This document shows positions 46,652 through 56,570 of a stretch of 64,000 bases of DNA, piece after piece (position 1 is the first letter of the stretch; every line of letters starts with the position of its first letter). Origin of the DNA: Candidatus Jidaibacter acanthamoeba (GTDB lineage: Bacteria > Pseudomonadota > Alphaproteobacteria > Rickettsiales > Midichloriaceae); NCBI RefSeq assembly GCF_000815465.1, contig NZ_JSWE01000096.1:1-64000 (forward strand), in the 5' to 3' direction. Made by a program: the position numbers and the translations under genes. The notes under the pieces are model-generated. The model was given only the letters and a program-made list of their open reading frames with translations, was not told where the DNA came from and did no database searches.

Positions 46652-47186
46652 ATGACCAAAAAAAATAAAAAAACATTGTCTTTGAGTAAAGAATTATATA
46701 AGGCGATAGATTCAGCTGCATATCTTATTTCTAAGATTACAGGTCAGGATATCTCCCTAATTAAATCTAAAAATGAAACCGAGATCCTTCAGTACTTAAA
46801 CTTTCTTTTAGAGTCTGAAAAAAAAGAAGAGAAGTTTTTAAATTGGCGAAATGATAAATCTTCAAGTCATGATGTGAATACTGATAGCCATGGTTATCAA
46901 ATGGTAGCTAAGGGAATATATAATACTAAGTATAAAGCATACGGCACAAATAAATCTTTACATGATTTCATAAAGTTTTTTTTCGGCTCGTCTTGGAGAA
47001 ATGGCCTTTCAAAGAGCAGTGAATAGCCGGTTTTCCGCTAATCTCTCAAACCCTTATGCAAGTATTGCTCAGCCCATTGAAACCAATGTTTCCAGAGTTA
47101 ATTTAAGCGGATTGAACTTACAAAATTTGTTATCACAAATTCCGATACTTAGAACTAATGATAATATTCCCTCCAGAGGAATTTAA
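46652..47186 (+). pseudogene. Small gene split at a T8 tract (two overlapping frames)
   Basis: Frame one runs from ATG 46652 (GTG 46628 also possible) to 47026, 124 residues; a second frame continues from 47001 to 47186. At the T8 tract 46976-46983, loss of one T would join them into one 177-residue protein reading FIKFFSARLGEMAFQRAV, which is smoother than the frame-one end FFGSSWRNGLSKSSE. The gene is thus either frameshifted by slippage in the homopolymer, or expressed as two forms by transcriptional slippage. No family recognised. Confidence 0.5.
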
Positions 47187-47204
47187 ATCTAATGATTCGT
47201 TAAT

Positions 47205-47233
47205 AAAAAAAAGGGGCTTTAAAGCCCCTTTTT
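47205..47233. terminator. Bidirectional terminator
   Basis: Perfect palindrome AAAGGGGCTTT / AAAGCCCCTTT flanked by A and T runs, between the split small gene and rpsU on the opposite strand; it can serve both. Confidence 0.9.
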
Positions 47234-47259
47234 AAAGACATCGGTCATATGACTAAAAC

Positions 47260-47457
47260 TTAATCATAATTTCTTTTCCTGTCTAATTTTCTTCTTCTTC
47301 TAAAGGCTTCTTGTCCTTTACGAACTCGAACTTCGGAAGGTTTTTCGTAGAAACGACCCATCTTCATAACTTTAAAAACGCCTTCTCTTTGCATTTTTTT
47401 CTTTAAAGTTTTAAGTGCCATATCCACGTTATTGAAGCGAACTAGTACCTGTACCAA
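47260..47457 (-). CDS. rpsU: Ribosomal protein bS21
   Basis: A 65-residue basic protein matching bS21: [20 protein letters not shown] and the arginine-rich end [10 protein letters not shown]. The start is TTG at 47455-47457, supported by AAAGGGGG eight bases upstream; no in-frame ATG is available. bS21 is part of the 30S subunit and helps mRNA pairing. Confidence 0.96.
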   Translation of the reverse strand: MVQVLVRFNNVDMALKTLKKKMQREGVFKVMKMGRFYEKPSEVRVRKGQEAFRRRRKLDRKRNYD

Positions 47458-47600
47458 TGTAACAACCCCCTTTCAGAAGGAATATAAGTTATAAAAAAGA
47501 TGCATAAAGCATCCCATAATACTTATTATTATACATGAAATAAGCTTTAAATCCATATAATTAATCCTAAGTTAAAAAAGAAATTTCTCTAGCTTTTTGG

Positions 47601-48548
47601 ATGAGTTATATTATAAATGCTGCAAAAGTTGATTTAATTGAATTTTGTAAAACTATGACTCAAATTGATTCGCTTGTTGAGAATAAGCAAAAAAACCTAA
47701 CCTACTTACTTGGAGTGCTTTGGTTTATAATGAATTTAGTCGCCAGTGTTTTTAACGATGTGATTGTTAAGTTCGTGGGTCTAAGGTTACCTTTCGCCGA
47801 AGTTGCCTTTTTTAGATTCTTTTTCGGCACTTTAAGCTTAGTTCCATTGATTTTATATTACGGTAAAAGTTCTCTTAAAACTTCCAGAATAAATGTACAT
47901 ATAATAAGGGGTGTTATTTTATTTTTTGCAATAAGTATGTGGTCATGGGGGGTTAATACCGTGCCTATTACGGTTGTGACTATTATGGGGTTTACTATCC
48001 CTATGTTTGTATTAGTGCTTGCTCCGCTGTTTTTAAAAGAAAAAGTGAGTCAGGAGTTATGGCTAGCCACTCTTATCGGGTTTGTCGGAGTATATGTTAC
48101 TTTAAATCCCCATCATGTTTCATTTAATCCGTATAGCTTAGTGTTGGTGCTTGCTGCTCTTATGTTTGCTTCGCTCGATATTATAAACAAGAAGTTTGTA
48201 GTGCAGGAAACCATGATAGGAATGTTATTTTATTCTGCGCTTGTCACTACTCTGCTCGGTGCATATCCGGCATATAAAGTTTGGGTTGAACCTACTGCTA
48301 AAGAAGTGCTGCTCTTAGCTTTGCTCGGGGTAGGGAGTAACTTAATTCTTTATTTTATATTGAAAGCCTTTACCTTGGTTAATGCTTCGAGTTTATCTCC
48401 ATATCGTTATCTTGAACTGGTGTTTTCCGCTTCAATCGGTTATTTGCTGTTTGCCGAAGTGCCGCATGCTACTACGCTTATCGGCTGTGCAATAATTGTG
48501 CCGGCTAATTTTTATATTGCTTATTGTAATATAAAAGCCAGAAAATAG
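47601..48548 (+). CDS. EamA-family (DMT) transporter
   Basis: Up to 315 residues with ten TM helices and two EamA repeats (first about 35-160, second about 170-305). A start at ATG 47655 (MTQIDSLVEN) is possible and would remove 18 residues that are not hydrophobic; neither has a clear ribosome binding site. The layout resembles the S-adenosylmethionine transporter of Rickettsia, an import route suited to an intracellular bacterium, but substrate cannot be fixed from sequence alone. Confidence 0.85.
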   Translation: MSYIINAAKVDLIEFCKTMTQIDSLVENKQKNLTYLLGVLWFIMNLVASVFNDVIVKFVGLRLPFAEVAFFRFFFGTLSLVPLILYYGKSSLKTSRINVHIIRGVILFFAISMWSWGVNTVPITVVTIMGFTIPMFVLVLAPLFLKEKVSQELWLATLIGFVGVYVTLNPHHVSFNPYSLVLVLAALMFASLDIINKKFVVQETMIGMLFYSALVTTLLGAYPAYKVWVEPTAKEVLLLALLGVGSNLILYFILKAFTLVNASSLSPYRYLELVFSASIGYLLFAEVPHATTLIGCAIIVPANFYIAYCNIKARK

Positions 48549-48702
48549 TATTTATTATACTTATATAGTAGGAAGTTTGTTAATAAACTGTATACAATAC
48601 AACAGCTGAAGCTTAATATTATAATACTTTAAATATTGTTTGCTCTGATGTTATTATAAGTTAGATTTAAATATTACTTATAAATAAATTAATAAAGCAT
48701 AT

Positions 48703-49080
48703 ATGGTAAATATATATAATACTGCCCAGCCCAGTAAAGTCTCCGGCATTTCTGACGACAATAAATGCATAACCGATATAGAGTTACAAAACTGTTATAT
48801 AGACAGTTTTGCCATTCTTGTCATACCTATCATACTTTTATCTTCATCTTTCTGCGGGAGAGTTAGTATTACAATAACCGCAGTAACTTCGGTATTTGCG
48901 GTTACCAAAGCGGGAGGTTGCTACCTTAAAGAAGTATGTGCTGAAATTAACGAAGGAAGCTATGAGCTAATGCAGCCTCAAATTCAGCATATAAGAGATT
49001 TTGAATTGCCTTATTCTGAAGATGATATGAATATATCCGACAATAATACTTATATATCGTTATATATCGGAATCGAGTGA
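48703..49080 (+). CDS. Small membrane protein, unknown
   Basis: A 125-residue protein with a hydrophobic region at about 35-75 (SFAILVIPIILLSSSF, ITITAVTSVFAVTKAGG), probably two TM segments or a hairpin, and an acidic C terminus. No family recognised and no strong ribosome binding site. A similar hairpin-plus-soluble layout is seen in the next gene, which hints at inclusion-membrane-like proteins. Confidence 0.45.
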   Translation: MVNIYNTAQPSKVSGISDDNKCITDIELQNCYIDSFAILVIPIILLSSSFCGRVSITITAVTSVFAVTKAGGCYLKEVCAEINEGSYELMQPQIQHIRDFELPYSEDDMNISDNNTYISLYIGIE

Positions 49081-49290
49081 ATATTATTAGGCTTAAGGCT
49101 TAATTTATTTAAACATACTATCTCAATGTCAATGAGTACCTTAATAAAATTTTAAACACTAGAACTAGAACATTTTAACTTATACATGAATTTTAACTAT
49201 CTTTAATGTATTAAATTAGTTAAACACTTATTAGGTTAGCGATATAACTTAATATACTACTTCATCTAATTTAAGTTTAGGAGGTTCATT

Positions 49291-49842
49291 ATGATCAAAT
49301 ATTCGCGTAAATATACTCATAAATACGATAAACAAACTAAAGCCCCGGGAGATTATGCATTTAAGATTGCAGAGAAAATTGCTCCTGAGTCGGATGTTTT
49401 AAAAGCATCATTTGTAACACTCAGTACGCTTGCTCAAGGAGCGGTTATAGGAGGGATGGTTTCAATATTTACTACTCCGTTAATAGGTGTGCCGGTAGGT
49501 TTGTTATATGGTTCATATATAGCTAACAGTGATAAATTATTTAACCTTTATGAAAAAGCCGTTGCCAAATCCAGCGTTGAGGATTCAACAATTAATACTT
49601 TTGTAGGACTTGATGCAGTTAACTCCGGAAATCTTGAATGTGCAGAAGCTTCTGTCCCTAAGATTGATGGATCTGTAACTAATGCAAATACATATTTTGC
49701 TCCGTCAGTTATAAATGATACTTACACTGCTGAACCTATGCATTACATTGATTTAGCTAAGGTAGGGCAGTTTTTGAATGCTGATGCTGATTTAAAACCT
49801 GTTGAGTTATTTTTAGGTTATACTATTGAAGTAACATTATAA
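49291..49842 (+). CDS. Small membrane protein with Gly-rich hairpin, unknown
   Basis: A 183-residue protein with an excellent ribosome binding site (AGGAGG at 49280-49285). Residues about 40-75 (LAQGAVIGGMVSIFTTPLIG, VPVGLLYGSYIA) form a glycine-rich hydrophobic hairpin; the rest is soluble and near-neutral. No signal peptide and no known family. The hairpin resembles that at the N terminus of the giant ankyrin protein at 1745 in style, not in sequence. Confidence 0.55.
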   Translation: MIKYSRKYTHKYDKQTKAPGDYAFKIAEKIAPESDVLKASFVTLSTLAQGAVIGGMVSIFTTPLIGVPVGLLYGSYIANSDKLFNLYEKAVAKSSVEDSTINTFVGLDAVNSGNLECAEASVPKIDGSVTNANTYFAPSVINDTYTAEPMHYIDLAKVGQFLNADADLKPVELFLGYTIEVTL

Positions 49843-49938
49843 TATAAACATATTATAAGATTGCGAAATAGTTATGAAATAGGCTTAAGTATAATTTTCT
49901 CTTGAGCTTATTTTAAAAATCGTTTTTTTAAAGTACTG

Positions 49939-50308
49939 TTTATTAAAAGCCGAAATGATACTGAGCTTGCAAGAAATATCTTAAAGGATTCCGTCATAAT
50001 TTCTAAAGATGGCTTGGATGAATTCAGGAAGCCCGATTTTACAACCGAAAATACAACAAACTTCATCTGAAAATTTAATAGCATCAAGAAAAGAAGAAAA
50101 GGGTAAAGAAAAAGAAGACTTAGGCACTGATACTGAAGATGAAATAGATAATAGAAAAGATATAGTAGTAATATCTCATGTAGGCTTAATAAAAAGAAAG
50201 TGGGTAGATAAGGTTGTAAACAAGAATGCTGATACTGCTGAAAAGTCTTCCAAAAAGCCTAAAAGCTATGTTGCAGAAGAAACAAAGCCTTCAGGTTCTA
50301 CTGGTTAA
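49939..50308 (+). pseudogene. Degenerate first copy of the tandem HAD-like/basic-tail family
   Basis: Frame one (about 49939-50068) reads NDTELARNILKDSV and DEFRKPDF, matching the N-terminal domain of the two following genes (VELAKNILK). A second frame, open from ATG 50009 to 50308, gives 99 residues with the family tail: LGTDTEDEID, then KRKWVDKVV and KKPK. The middle of the protein is missing, so this is a copy with an internal deletion and frameshift. The 99-residue ORF might still be translated, but it has no clear ribosome binding site. Confidence 0.55.
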
Positions 50309-50607
50309 AGGGAATCATTAAAAAGAAGCAAACAATCAAATGATTTATCCAGAACATAAGAATTAAATTACTTTCATTTTTTAATATTTTTTTAGTCAAG
50401 AATATAATATTTATCTTTACTCAACAAGCAATTCCGTAAGTGATACGAGCGGTGAAATATCGGATAATTTTTATAAATAACATAATTTTAGATAACAAAC
50501 TCTATTTTAATGAATAAAAGTCATTAATAAATATTTAATAGCTTTATCCTAGTCTTTTTATTAAATTTAGTTAAAATGCTCGAATTATTAAATATTTAAT
50601 GTTTACT

Positions 50608-52131
50608 ATGAGAGTTGATAGAAATACCTGTGATAATTTAATTGTAATCAATACAATTGACTCGCCTTTATTTAAACATATTGAAATTGCTGCCGAGTTT
50701 ATTAAAAGTCTTGAGGAGCAGGGTTTTAAAAATATTGCATTAATAGTCCAAAATCGAAGTGTTTCAAAAGAATATACAAACTATTTTCCTAAGCAAAAAA
50801 TAATTATCGGAAATCAACGTAAAGTTGAGGTTGCAAAGAATATTTTAAAAGAAAATATGGTTAACGATATTCCTAAACCTGCTATTAATATACTTACACC
50901 CTATATTATATCGATTGATCAAGCTAAGAAATTTTTTGATGTTAAGGATTTAAATAAAGCTTTGCTTATTAATTCAAATATAACATTTAAGGAAATTTTG
51001 ACACAGTTATTATTTAGATCTTTTTGCGGAGTTATGACCTGCTTTGAAAATCACGATGTCTCTATTAATCAAAGTGCTTTATCTGCAACGGCCGAAGCTA
51101 TAAAAACTAATTTTACGGATATAAATGATAGATTTGTTGTTACTTTAATAAGGCCTCAGCATTTAAATAATTCTAATAACTATCCTCCTATTTTCCCGCC
51201 TTCTCCTGCTATAAAAACTAAGATTCCTACTTATACGGTTTTTAGAAGCACACCCTTTGTTTTTGCTTCGGCAAGTGATATTTCGGTTATTAGTCAATCT
51301 TATAAGAAAGCTTTTACGGAAGAGCAGAGCCGTAATGATCGTTTTTATTCCATTAATAAAATAACTCCTGAATTCCAGGCGAAGCTTTGGGAGTATATTG
51401 AAAGATACTCAATAATTTTAGGTAATATAGCTAAAGTTTCCGCTATGCATAAAATATTACTAGGCTTACCTAATAAAGCGGATTTTCAAAATGTTACCAA
51501 AAAATACATTACAGCCATAGTTCCGGTTATAAAATCTTCTTTGTTGAAAATTGAAGAGGAAAAAAACTTACCATATATGGCAGAAGCTAAATTATATCTA
51601 TATTTACAAGATGGTCTTAATAAATTTTATGACTTAATATACTATTTAGATCGAGAGATTCATCACCTTATAAATAATTATACTTATAATTTTGCAGAAA
51701 ATTTCATTAATTTGCTATCCTCAACATTAGTTGAATTTGAAAAATTTTCAACCATCCCATCTGCCGAAATGCTTGTTAATAATATGAATTTAATAAACTT
51801 AAGTTCACGCTTGAATGCAGGGCAAACTTCCTTGGAGAATCCGATTTTGTTGACGGAAGAAGAAAAGGAGAGAGGAATAGAAGATTTAGGTACCGATACT
51901 GAAGATGAGTTGGATGAAAAAGATGAGGACGTAATAATAACCGGTGTTATCACAAATAAAAGAAAATATAATATAGATGATTCTGAAAATAAAAGGATAG
52001 AAGAAAGGCCTTTGAAAAGACCTGTAAAATATACTTTTCATAAAGAAGTAAACTCTGCCGGCTCGGCTGCTCTTAGGGAGTTATCAAGAAGAAATGAAAA
52101 ATTAGTGAGTGGTGAGTTACGCGGAGTTTAA
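50608..52131 (+). CDS. Tandem-family protein 1: HAD-like domain plus acidic/basic tail
   Basis: A 507-residue protein from ATG 50608, chosen because it aligns with the start of its neighbour (MRVDRNTCDNLIVIN versus MRAGKETQGALIIVN). Residues 1-160 have the order of a HAD-type Rossmann domain (LIVINTIDSPLF, EFIKSLEEQGFKNIALI, then KPAINILTPYI and KALLINS), but the nucleophilic Asp of motif I is Asn. About 240-410 is helical. The tail has LGTDTEDELD (near 425), NKRKYNI (near 450) and PLKRPVKY. No signal peptide. Probably a translocated effector; function unknown. Confidence 0.6.
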   Translation: MRVDRNTCDNLIVINTIDSPLFKHIEIAAEFIKSLEEQGFKNIALIVQNRSVSKEYTNYFPKQKIIIGNQRKVEVAKNILKENMVNDIPKPAINILTPYIISIDQAKKFFDVKDLNKALLINSNITFKEILTQLLFRSFCGVMTCFENHDVSINQSALSATAEAIKTNFTDINDRFVVTLIRPQHLNNSNNYPPIFPPSPAIKTKIPTYTVFRSTPFVFASASDISVISQSYKKAFTEEQSRNDRFYSINKITPEFQAKLWEYIERYSIILGNIAKVSAMHKILLGLPNKADFQNVTKKYITAIVPVIKSSLLKIEEEKNLPYMAEAKLYLYLQDGLNKFYDLIYYLDREIHHLINNYTYNFAENFINLLSSTLVEFEKFSTIPSAEMLVNNMNLINLSSRLNAGQTSLENPILLTEEEKERGIEDLGTDTEDELDEKDEDVIITGVITNKRKYNIDDSENKRIEERPLKRPVKYTFHKEVNSAGSAALRELSRRNEKLVSGELRGV

Positions 52132-52288
52132 AAAATTGTAATATAAGTTGGGTTTCTTTTTTGGGTACTTGCATAGGCGAGTATACTTATTATTATGTGA
52201 AAAATTATTAACCTTAAATAATGTTTTACTGGCTTCTCATTTAATAAATAATTAATATATACCTAGGAAATATATAATTGGTGTTATT

Positions 52289-53959
52289 ATGAGAGCAGGC
52301 AAAGAAACTCAAGGTGCTTTAATTATTGTGAATTCAACTTTATTTAAAGATATCAGCAATGTGAGTACTTTTGTTAAGAGTTTAAATCGTTTCGGTTTTA
52401 CCAATGTTTCCGTAATAGAGCATGAAACTACCATAGAGCAATATAAAGCACAATTTCCGGAGCAGACTTTCTTTGCGGAATACAGTAATAATGTTGAGCT
52501 TGCAAAAAATATTTTGAAAGGGGCGGTTAATTGTTTTTCAGTAGAAGAGCTAAACAAGGCAACACCGTATATCACGGCAATTGACAGAGCAAAAAAGCAT
52601 TTTAAAATTTCTGATTCGAAAAAAATTTTACTTGTTAATTCGGATTGGAATGATGAATTTTTTATAAAAATATTACGGGATATTCACATGTGTGAAACCA
52701 CAACACGCTTTTCAAATTATGATTTTTTCATTACCGAGAAAATAATAAAGCAAGTTGCAGGAGATATAAAAAATAAATTTATAAAAAAAGATTTTGAATT
52801 TTCCAGAGCCTGTAAAACTAAGAGTAACTCTATAAGTCCGCATCATCAGCCTGAAACGCTTCAACATCATCAACCTGCTATGCCTTATGGTTATTGGCTT
52901 ACAATGAATCCGAGCTATCGGTATGCAATGTCGCAATACACGCAACCTATGATACCTCAATACAGTAATCAACAGCCGCAAATTTTCCCCTCTTATCCTA
53001 ATATTGTCCCTAAGCCGGTAGTGCCCTTACCGCATCCTGCCTCTGGCGTATCGGTAAATCCTTATATTCAACCTGCTTCAACTTCTATGTCCTTTTGGAT
53101 CAACCCTACCGCTTATATTCCTATAGAGTTGACAATTCCGGAGAAGGTTGTTCCAAAACAGTCTTCGGTAGCACGGGAAAGTTATAAATTACCGAATTTT
53201 ACTACAGAAAGTCAATTGCTTCACTATATAGCAGGGTACCATTCAGACTTTTGTGAAATATATAATAAGCTAAAATCATACAAAGATTCGAATAAAATAT
53301 CGGATGAAGAAGCAATTAAAACACTTATTAATAGTGCTTTAAAACCTTTGTCGGAAAAAATAAAACAATGCAAAGGTAAATATATTGTGGAGACATATGC
53401 CGATACTAAGTTAAAATCTTTTATCTTAAAGTTTCATAGAATTATATACGGAATAGATTATAGGATAAATTACGTTAAAAATTATTATACTACCGAATTA
53501 AAGGAAAAATTGGTGTTGGAGCTATTGCATTTGGTGGAAGAGGGGTTAGCCTGTTTTCAGGTAACCCTTTTAAAAGTAACTGAACTATTGCATGAAAAAA
53601 CAAAGCTTTCAGCTCTAAGTGAGCTAAGTTATCCGCTCGAAAAAAATGTTAGAGAGGAGGAAAAGAAAAGCGAGAAAGGGGAGCTGGGAGAGGAGATGAA
53701 AGATGAGCTTGATAAAAAACGAAAAGAAGATGAAGTTTTAGAAAGCGGAAAAATACCTGTCATTACAGACAAAGGGAAGAGAACATGGCGTGAGATTGTC
53801 GGGATTGATAGCATTGCCGATGTTGATACACCTCAAGAAACTTTTAAAAAACCTAGAATTTATAGTTCAAAGGATGATCGGTCTTTAAATTCAGCTGTTG
53901 CACAAGAATTATTAAGACGAAATAAAAAATCAGGTGACAAAATAATTGAGAGAGTTTAA
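52289..53959 (+). CDS. Tandem-family protein 2: HAD-like domain, Pro-rich linker, basic tail
   Basis: A 556-residue paralogue of the preceding gene. N-terminal HAD-like domain (ALIIVNSTLF, FVKSLNRFGFTNVSVIEH, VELAKNILK, KKILLVNSDWND) with Asn again at the motif I position; a Pro/Gln/Tyr/His-rich linker at about 185-290; a helical region; then an acidic stretch (about 465) followed by GKRTWREIVGI and FKKPRIY. Unique linker and tail, no signal peptide. The two genes share strand and spacing of about 160 bp, so they arose by tandem duplication and then diverged. Confidence 0.6.
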   Translation: MRAGKETQGALIIVNSTLFKDISNVSTFVKSLNRFGFTNVSVIEHETTIEQYKAQFPEQTFFAEYSNNVELAKNILKGAVNCFSVEELNKATPYITAIDRAKKHFKISDSKKILLVNSDWNDEFFIKILRDIHMCETTTRFSNYDFFITEKIIKQVAGDIKNKFIKKDFEFSRACKTKSNSISPHHQPETLQHHQPAMPYGYWLTMNPSYRYAMSQYTQPMIPQYSNQQPQIFPSYPNIVPKPVVPLPHPASGVSVNPYIQPASTSMSFWINPTAYIPIELTIPEKVVPKQSSVARESYKLPNFTTESQLLHYIAGYHSDFCEIYNKLKSYKDSNKISDEEAIKTLINSALKPLSEKIKQCKGKYIVETYADTKLKSFILKFHRIIYGIDYRINYVKNYYTTELKEKLVLELLHLVEEGLACFQVTLLKVTELLHEKTKLSALSELSYPLEKNVREEEKKSEKGELGEEMKDELDKKRKEDEVLESGKIPVITDKGKRTWREIVGIDSIADVDTPQETFKKPRIYSSKDDRSLNSAVAQELLRRNKKSGDKIIERV

Positions 53960-54216
53960 AGGTTGAGAAAGAAAAGTAACTTTTTCACATTTTATGGTAT
54001 TAAGCTTTACTTTAAAAATTATTAATAAACTATATACGATGCTTAAAATTTATAAGATGTAATTGAGATGAAAATACTGATTTTTCTAAATAAAAATATT
54101 AAATAACTTGCTCAATTATATTAAAAAATTTTAAATTCGTAATTTTATTAGTTGTATTTTTTTTAAAAATGTGAAACACTTGAAATGTAAAATGTCAATG
54201 TATGAATGAGGTTTCA

Positions 54217-54828
54217 ATGAAGAATAATTACTCTACTTTAATAAAAAGTTTTCTGTTTGCTTTACTACTTGCACCTTTCTCTATGAACTTAGCGCATGCA
54301 TACTCCACTCAGGACGTAGTTGTAAGCGGAAATGGAGATAAAGTTCGTACCGGATCCGGTGATTGCTTAAGAAGCAAATGGGATGTAGGTAATGACAGAT
54401 GTATCGATGAACAAGAATCACAACCGCAAATTAAAGTTGTGAGAAAAGTTATCGGAATGGATGAAAGAACAGTTTACTTTAACTTCGACAGTTCTGTAAT
54501 TACTGAAGATGAAAAATATAAACTTAATGCTCTTGCGCACACTTTAAAGGAGCACAACATTAAAGCAGTTAAGATTTTAGGCTTTACTGATAGGATTGGT
54601 TCTGATGCTTATAACTATGCATTATCTAAAAAGCGTGCTGATGCCGTTAAGAACTACTTAGATTCTAAAGTAGCTATTGATAGTAGCATTCTTATTGAAA
54701 GAGGCTTAGGTAAACAGCAACAAATTAAACCATGCGACGGTGTTAAGGGTAAAGAGCTTATTAATTGCTTGAAACCAAACCGTAGAGTAGTAGTTGAAGT
54801 AGATTATTTGGACAAAGTTTCTAACTAA
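54217..54828 (+). CDS. OmpA-family outer membrane protein (Pal-like)
   Basis: A 203-residue protein from ATG 54217, preceded by GAGG; the upstream in-frame ATG at 54202 is less well placed. Signal peptide about 1-29 (ending LAHAYS). The C-terminal OmpA domain has VYFNFDSSVITEDE and the peptidoglycan-binding GFTDRIGSDAYNYALSKKRA. The N-terminal part is short and has two Cys residues but no lipobox, so it is not a classical Pal lipoprotein. It anchors the envelope to peptidoglycan, or to its remnant. A terminator follows. Confidence 0.92.
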   Translation: MKNNYSTLIKSFLFALLLAPFSMNLAHAYSTQDVVVSGNGDKVRTGSGDCLRSKWDVGNDRCIDEQESQPQIKVVRKVIGMDERTVYFNFDSSVITEDEKYKLNALAHTLKEHNIKAVKILGFTDRIGSDAYNYALSKKRADAVKNYLDSKVAIDSSILIERGLGKQQQIKPCDGVKGKELINCLKPNRRVVVEVDYLDKVSN

Positions 54829-54860
54829 TAATCTATTCTAAATTATACTGTTTTTATTAA

Positions 54861-54891
54861 AAAGCTCCTGTATACATATGGGAGCTTTTTT
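54861..54891 (+). terminator. Terminator of the OmpA-family gene
   Basis: Stem AAAGCTCC / GGGAGCTTT with a loop of about 10 nt and a following T run, 33 bp after the stop codon. Confidence 0.9.
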
Positions 54892-55071
54892 AATAAGTAT
54901 ATGTATAACATTCAATAGAAATTTAATTATCTTACTTTATATATAAGTATAATGGATTTAATTTTTTAAATAGCTAAACTATTAAAGTATAATATTGACA
55001 ATAGTATTTAAAACTTAGATTATAGTTTTTGTCAAAAAACTATAATGAATTATATAAGATATAAATATATT

Positions 55072-56097
55072 ATGCCTGACTCAAGATTTTTTAAAAATAA
55101 GGGTTCTTTTAGTGTAATGGAAATTGCACAAAGATTTAATTGTGAAGTTATTGGCGATAAGAACCGAATAATAAAAGATATTGCAACCCTTGAAAATGCA
55201 AAAGAGGGGGATATAAGCTTTTTATACAACCCTAAATATATAGAACAAATTAAAACTACTAAAGCTTCCGCTTGTATTATTGATGAAAAGAATATTCCGG
55301 TTGCACCTCCGCATCTTACTCTTTTGGTTACCGACAGTTCTTATGTGCTGTATGCAAAGATCACCTCATTATTTTACGGTGCAGCAAACTTAATAGCTAA
55401 TATTTCTTCAACTGCTGTAATTGCAAAGAGTGCCAAAATAGGAGAAAACGTTACTATTGAAGACTTCGCCTTTGTGGGAGAAAATGCGGAGATCGGAGAT
55501 AATGCTTATATCGGTGCACACACATATATCGGAAATGGGGTAAAGATAGGCGATAATTCAACCATACACCCACAGGCCTATTTAACTTATTGCACAATAG
55601 GCAGCAATTGTATTATCCATTCGGGAGTAAAAATCGGGCAGGACGGTTTTGGTTTTGCAGTAGGTAAAGAGGGTGCTGAAAAAGTTTTACAGTTAGGTTC
55701 GGTAATAGTCGGTAACAATGTTGAAATAGGTGCTAATACATGTATTGACCGTGGTACGATTGAAGATACCGTAATAGGTGATAATACTAAAATAGATAAC
55801 CTTGTGCAATTAGGCCATAATGTGGTAATAGGGAAAAATTGTTTTGTGGTTGCTCAAGTTGGTATTGCAGGCAGCACAAAAATCGGCGACGGGGTAATGA
55901 TAGGCGGGCAGGCGGGAATAGCAGGGCATTTAAATATCGGAGACGGCGCCAAAATTGCGGCTAAATCCGGAGTGATGCAGGATGTTGAGCGGGAACAAAT
56001 GGTTGGTGGTGCTCCTGCAATGAATATAAGAGATTGGCATAGGATAACCGCGATGTTAAAGAAAATGATTAAGGGTGGTGGCAGTAAGAATGACTGA
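55072..56097 (+). CDS. lpxD: UDP-3-O-acylglucosamine N-acyltransferase
   Basis: A 341-residue enzyme of lipid A synthesis that adds the N-linked acyl chain. ATG 55072 (MPDSRFFKNKG) fits the family start; the frame opens at ATG 55045 with a less typical extension. N-terminal uridine-binding domain, then left-handed beta helix of hexapeptide repeats (about 105-300), catalytic His in NLVQLGHNVVIG. Overlaps fabZ by 8 bp. Presence shows the organism makes lipid A. Confidence 0.97.
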   Translation: MPDSRFFKNKGSFSVMEIAQRFNCEVIGDKNRIIKDIATLENAKEGDISFLYNPKYIEQIKTTKASACIIDEKNIPVAPPHLTLLVTDSSYVLYAKITSLFYGAANLIANISSTAVIAKSAKIGENVTIEDFAFVGENAEIGDNAYIGAHTYIGNGVKIGDNSTIHPQAYLTYCTIGSNCIIHSGVKIGQDGFGFAVGKEGAEKVLQLGSVIVGNNVEIGANTCIDRGTIEDTVIGDNTKIDNLVQLGHNVVIGKNCFVVAQVGIAGSTKIGDGVMIGGQAGIAGHLNIGDGAKIAAKSGVMQDVEREQMVGGAPAMNIRDWHRITAMLKKMIKGGGSKND

Positions 56098-56557
56098 TTT
56101 ACAGCTTCAAAATATAAATATAGAAAAAATAATGGATATTATTCCGCATAGATATCCGCTGCTGCTGGTTGATAGAATTATAGAAATGCATCCTGATGAA
56201 GGAGCTATAGCTCTTAAGAATGTAACTATTAATGAAAATTTCTTTAATGGGCATTTCCCCGGTAAGCCTATCATGCCCGGTGTGCTGATAGTAGAGGCTA
56301 TGGCGCAAGCATCTGCTGTTTTTGTTGTGATAAACATGGGAGTATGCACTAAGCAAAAGCTAGTCTATTTCATGTCAATTGAAGAAGCCCATTTTAGAAA
56401 ACCCGTCGTTCCGGGTGATTCTCTTTACTTACATGTCCAAAAGATAAAAAGCAGAGGAAATGTTTGGAAAATGAAAGGGGAAGCAAAAGTAGACGGAGTC
56501 AGGGTTGCGGATGCAATATTTACAGCCATGATTGTAGACAAAGAAAATGATAAGTAA
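56090..56557 (+). CDS. fabZ: 3-hydroxyacyl-ACP dehydratase
   Basis: A 155-residue hot-dog-fold dehydratase of fatty acid elongation. Active site [20 protein letters not shown] (His and Glu). ATG 56090 is the usual start and overlaps the lpxD end; the upstream in-frame ATG lies inside lpxD. Second gene of the lipid A cluster. Confidence 0.97.
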   Translation: MTDLQLQNINIEKIMDIIPHRYPLLLVDRIIEMHPDEGAIALKNVTINENFFNGHFPGKPIMPGVLIVEAMAQASAVFVVINMGVCTKQKLVYFMSIEEAHFRKPVVPGDSLYLHVQKIKSRGNVWKMKGEAKVDGVRVADAIFTAMIVDKENDK

Positions 56558-56570
56558 AAAAGAGAGTAAA

